DNA from: an uncultured Beijerinckiaceae bacterium
GTDB taxonomy: Bacteria > Pseudomonadota > Alphaproteobacteria > Rhizobiales > Beijerinckiaceae
Assembly: GCA_937873345.1 (NCBI GenBank)
Contig: CALMRL010000192.1
Location: 1-23,994 of the forward strand
Direction: 5' to 3'
Length of the DNA: 23,994 bases
The position numbers and the translations under genes are program-made. Shown piece after piece: positions 21,597 to 23,994 of this stretch; within the stretch, counting starts at the first letter, position 1; every line of letters starts with the position of its first letter. The notes beneath the pieces were generated by a model that was not told where the DNA came from, did not search any database, and saw only the letters and a list, made by a program, of their open reading frames with translations.

Positions 21597-22856
21597 ATGG
21601 CTGACACTCCCGCCTCGCCTCTCGCCGGCTGCACCATCCTGCTCATCGTCGGCGGCGGTATCGCCGCCTACAAGGCGCTCGACCTCGTGCGCCGCCTGCG
21701 CGAGCGAGGCGCCGCCGTGCGCCCGGTGATGACGGAGGGGGCCAAGCAGTTCGTCACCCCACTGTCGCTGGCGAGCCTCGCCGGAGCCCCCGTGCACGAC
21801 GCGCTGTTTTCCCTGACCGACGAATCGACCATGGGGCACATCGAGCTGTCGCGCGCCGCCGAGTTGGTAGTGGTGGCGCCGGCCACCGCCAACCTCCTCG
21901 CGAAGCTCGCCAACGGCCTCGCCGACGACCTCGCCTCGACGCTGCTGCTGGCGACCGACAAGCGCACGCTGGTCGTCCCGGCGATGAACCTGCGGATGTG
22001 GCTGCACCCCGCCACCCGCCGCAACGTCGAGCGCCTGCGCGCCGACGGCGTGCTGTTCTGCGGTCCCGTCGAGGGGGCGATGGCCTGCGGCGAGTTCGGA
22101 CCGGGGCGGATGAGCGAGCCGCTGGCGGTCGTCGCCGCGATCGAGGCGGCGCTCGCCGCCGACACCCGCCTCGCCCTACCCAACCTCGCACCCGGAAGGG
22201 GCGCGCTCGCCGGGCGGCGCGTGGTGGTCACCTCCGGGCCGACCCACGAGCCGATCGACCCCGTGCGCTTCATCGCCAACCGCTCGTCGGGCAAGCAGGG
22301 ACACGCCATCGCTTCGGCCGCCGCCGCCGCGGGGGCGGAGGTGGTGCTGGTCAGCGGTCCGGTGGCGCTGCCTGATCCCGCCGGGGTGAGGGTCGAGCGG
22401 GTGGAGACGGCGCTCGAGATGCTGGCGGCGGTGAAAGCGGCGCTGCCGGCGGACGTCTTCGTCGCGGCTGCGGCGGTGGCGGACTGGCACGTTACCGCCG
22501 CCGCCGCGCACAAGCTGAAGAAGGGCGGCGAGCCGGCGAGCCTCGCGCTCGCCGCCAACCCCGACATCCTCGCCACGGTCGCCGGCCGGGAGCGCGATCG
22601 TCCGCCCGTGGTGGTGGGCTTCGCCGCCGAGACCGAGAGGCTGATGGATCACGCGCGGGAAAAGCTCGGGCGCAAGGGCTGCGACCTCCTCGTGCTGAAC
22701 GACGTCGGGCCGGCGAGCGGGACGTTCGGAGGCGAGACGAACGAGGTGACGATCCTCGCGCGCGACGGCGGCGCCACCGCTTGGCCACGCCTGAGCAAGG
22801 CCGAGGTCGCGAAGCGGCTGGTACGGCTCTTCGCCGAAAGGCTGGATGAAACGTGA
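21597..22856 (+). CDS. coaBC: Bifunctional phosphopantothenoylcysteine decarboxylase/synthetase
   Basis: CoA biosynthesis enzyme, 419 residues, joining 4'-phosphopantothenate to cysteine and decarboxylating the product. The N-terminal flavoprotein CoaC half has VGGGIAAYKALDLVR, the catalytic His81 in HIELS, PAMNLRMW (128-135) and the substrate-recognition flap with Cys164 in ACGEFGPGRM. The CoaB half starts near residue 203 with RRVVVTSGPTHEPIDPVRFI and NRSSGKQGHAIA, and has AVADWHV and the KLKK motif (296-299) with the conserved lysine. Order CoaC-CoaB and length are normal. The stop overlaps the dut start. It begins 5 bp after the DUF1640 gene with a poor ribosome site, which suggests coupled translation. 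Confidence 0.96.
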   Translation: MADTPASPLAGCTILLIVGGGIAAYKALDLVRRLRERGAAVRPVMTEGAKQFVTPLSLASLAGAPVHDALFSLTDESTMGHIELSRAAELVVVAPATANLLAKLANGLADDLASTLLLATDKRTLVVPAMNLRMWLHPATRRNVERLRADGVLFCGPVEGAMACGEFGPGRMSEPLAVVAAIEAALAADTRLALPNLAPGRGALAGRRVVVTSGPTHEPIDPVRFIANRSSGKQGHAIASAAAAAGAEVVLVSGPVALPDPAGVRVERVETALEMLAAVKAALPADVFVAAAAVADWHVTAAAAHKLKKGGEPASLALAANPDILATVAGRERDRPPVVVGFAAETERLMDHAREKLGRKGCDLLVLNDVGPASGTFGGETNEVTILARDGGATAWPRLSKAEVAKRLVRLFAERLDET

Positions 22857-23344
22857 GCGCCCCCAGTTCGCCCGTCGCCGTCAAGGTGCTGCCGCACGGC
22901 GAGGGCCTCGGCCTTCCCGCCTATGCGACCGAGTTCGCCGCCGGCTGCGACCTGCCGGCCGCCGTGCCAGCCGATGCGCCGTTGACCCTGCCGCCGGGGG
23001 ATCGGGCGCTGGTGCCGACCGGGCTGATGATGGCGCTGCGGCCGGGTTTCGAGGCGCAGGTGCGCCCGCGCTCGGGCCTCGCCCTGCGCTACGGCGTCAC
23101 CGTTCTGAACGCACCCGGCACGGTCGACGCCGACTACCGCGGCGAGGTGATGGTGCTGCTGGTCAACCTCGGCGCCGCTCCCTTCACGGTCACGCGCGGC
23201 ATGCGGATCGCGCAGCTGGTGTTGGCGCCGGTGACACGGGCGCGCTTTTTCGAGACCGGCGACCTCGATGCCACCGCGCGGGCGGCGGGAGGCTTCGGAT
23301 CGACAGGAACTGGTGGATACGGGTTAGGCCACCACAGAGAATGA
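22853..23344 (+). CDS. dut: dUTP diphosphatase
   Basis: Trimeric dUTPase of 163 residues that hydrolyses dUTP to dUMP and pyrophosphate, keeping uracil out of DNA and feeding thymidylate synthesis. The five family motifs are visible: motif 1 AAGCDLPA (with Cys where Tyr or Met is more usual), motif 2 RPRSGLA (71-77), motif 3 NAPGTVDADYRGE (86-98) with the catalytic Asp92, motif 4 RIAQLV (118-123) and the mobile C-terminal motif 5 GGFGSTG (146-152). The start is a GTG at 22853 overlapping the coaBC stop as GTGA. It is the last gene of the run and converges on dnaJ with 34 bp between stops and no clear terminator. Confidence 0.95.
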   Translation: MSAPSSPVAVKVLPHGEGLGLPAYATEFAAGCDLPAAVPADAPLTLPPGDRALVPTGLMMALRPGFEAQVRPRSGLALRYGVTVLNAPGTVDADYRGEVMVLLVNLGAAPFTVTRGMRIAQLVLAPVTRARFFETGDLDATARAAGGFGSTGTGGYGLGHHRE

Positions 23345-23378
23345 AGCGGCTGGCCTCCTCCATCTCGAAAGTTAAGCC

Positions 23379-23994
23379 CTACGCCCCGCCGAGGTTCTCG
23401 AAGAAGTCCTTCATCTTGGTGAAGAAGCCCGACGCCTCGGGATGCGTCTTGTGCGAGGACTCAGCCTCGAACTCGGTCAAGAGCTCTCGTTGCCGGCGCG
23501 TCAAATTCTGCGGCGTCTCCACGGTCGCTTGGATGTAGAGGTCGCCGGTGTCGCGCGAGCGCAGTACCGGCATGCCGCGTCCCCGCACCTTGAACTGCTT
23601 GCCCGACTGCGTGCCCTCGGCGATCTTCACCTTGGCCTCGCCGCCGTCGACGGTGCGCACGGCGATCTCGCCGCCGAGCGCCGCCTGCACCATCGAGATC
23701 GGCACGCGGCAGAACAGGTCGGCGCCATCACGTTGGAAGAAGGGGTGGGGCTTCGTCGAGACGAAGATGTAGAGGTCGCCCGACGGACCGCCACGGGTGC
23801 CGGCCTCGCCCTCGCCCGCCAAGCGGATGCGGGTGCCGTCCTCGACGCCCGCCGGGATGTTCACGCTGAGCTGGCGCTCGCGCGTCACCCGGCCAGTGCC
23901 GGAGCAGGCGGGGCAGGGATTGTCGATCACCTCTCCGCGCCCGCCGCAGGTCGGGCAGGTGCGCTCGATCGCGAAGAAGCCCTGCTGCGCCCTG
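23379..23994 (-). CDS. dnaJ: Chaperone DnaJ, C-terminal part
   Basis: The 3' part of dnaJ; the gene continues past the right edge of the window. The visible protein starts in the zinc-finger region with ERTCPTCGGRGEV and NPCPACSGTGRV, two CxxCxGxG-type repeats that form part of the zinc-binding domain. It then runs through the C-terminal substrate-binding domain (LSVNIPAGVEDGTRIRLAGEGEAG, GDLYIFVSTKPHPFFQRDGADLFC) to the dimerisation end (FFTKMKDFFENLGG). The J-domain and Gly/Phe region lie outside. The product is the co-chaperone of DnaK; dnaK would be expected further right. Confidence 0.97.
   Translation of the reverse strand, partial: RAQQGFFAIERTCPTCGGRGEVIDNPCPACSGTGRVTRERQLSVNIPAGVEDGTRIRLAGEGEAGTRGGPSGDLYIFVSTKPHPFFQRDGADLFCRVPISMVQAALGGEIAVRTVDGGEAKVKIAEGTQSGKQFKVRGRGMPVLRSRDTGDLYIQATVETPQNLTRRQRELLTEFEAESSHKTHPEASGFFTKMKDFFENLGGA

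Overview
The window comes from a GC-rich alphaproteobacterium, most likely order Hyphomicrobiales (Rhizobiales). Evidence for this is the ubiE-ubiB-coaBC-dut order, the serine-cycle enzymes whose sequences closely resemble those I remember from Methylobacterium, and a predicted EcfG-type stress promoter. The genus cannot be fixed from the sequence alone. The high GC content opens long spurious frames opposite almost every real gene; these were left out.

Layout. (1) 1-2151: a FUSC-type inner-membrane efflux protein (minus strand, cut by the window edge) diverges from an HlyD-type periplasmic adaptor and a DUF1656 small membrane protein; together they look like an aromatic-acid/drug efflux system. 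(2) 2152-4650: an accessory stretch with a decayed IS5-family transposase, a 68-aa secreted protein, a YihY/BrkB-type membrane protein and a small exported protein ending in seven Met/His/Lys pentapeptide repeats, closed by a strong hairpin terminator. (3) 4698-8956 (minus strand): hprA, mtkA, mtkB and mcl, i.e. hydroxypyruvate reductase, malate thiokinase and malyl-CoA lyase, the part of the serine cycle that makes acetyl-CoA and glyoxylate from malate and reduces hydroxypyruvate. (4) 9260-12036: an OFA-family (oxalate/formate type) transporter with its own terminator, divergent from a LysR-type regulator.

(5) 12041-15491 (minus strand): glgX, a class I methyltransferase and mobB, joined by overlapping start and stop codons. 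(6) 15631-17989 (minus strand): a PfkB/adenosine-kinase-type sugar kinase, an overlooked 47-aa membrane peptide with a textbook GGAAC-N16-CGTT promoter, and a CysK-type cysteine synthase. (7) 18213-18659: an exported CHRD-domain protein. (8) 18867-23344 (plus strand): ubiE, ubiB, a DUF1640/CCDC90-like coiled-coil membrane protein, coaBC and dut in one tight run; convergent to it, the 3' part of dnaJ runs off the right edge.

How they fit together: the C1/C2 block (region 3) with the neighbouring OFA transporter and LysR gene suggests growth on methylated compounds, formate, oxalate or glyoxylate. The other genes are mostly housekeeping (ubiquinone, CoA, dUTP, molybdenum cofactor, cysteine, glycogen). 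The small exported and membrane proteins (2729, 4297, 16730, 21277) are the least described content. No rRNA, tRNA, CRISPR array or intact mobile element was seen.
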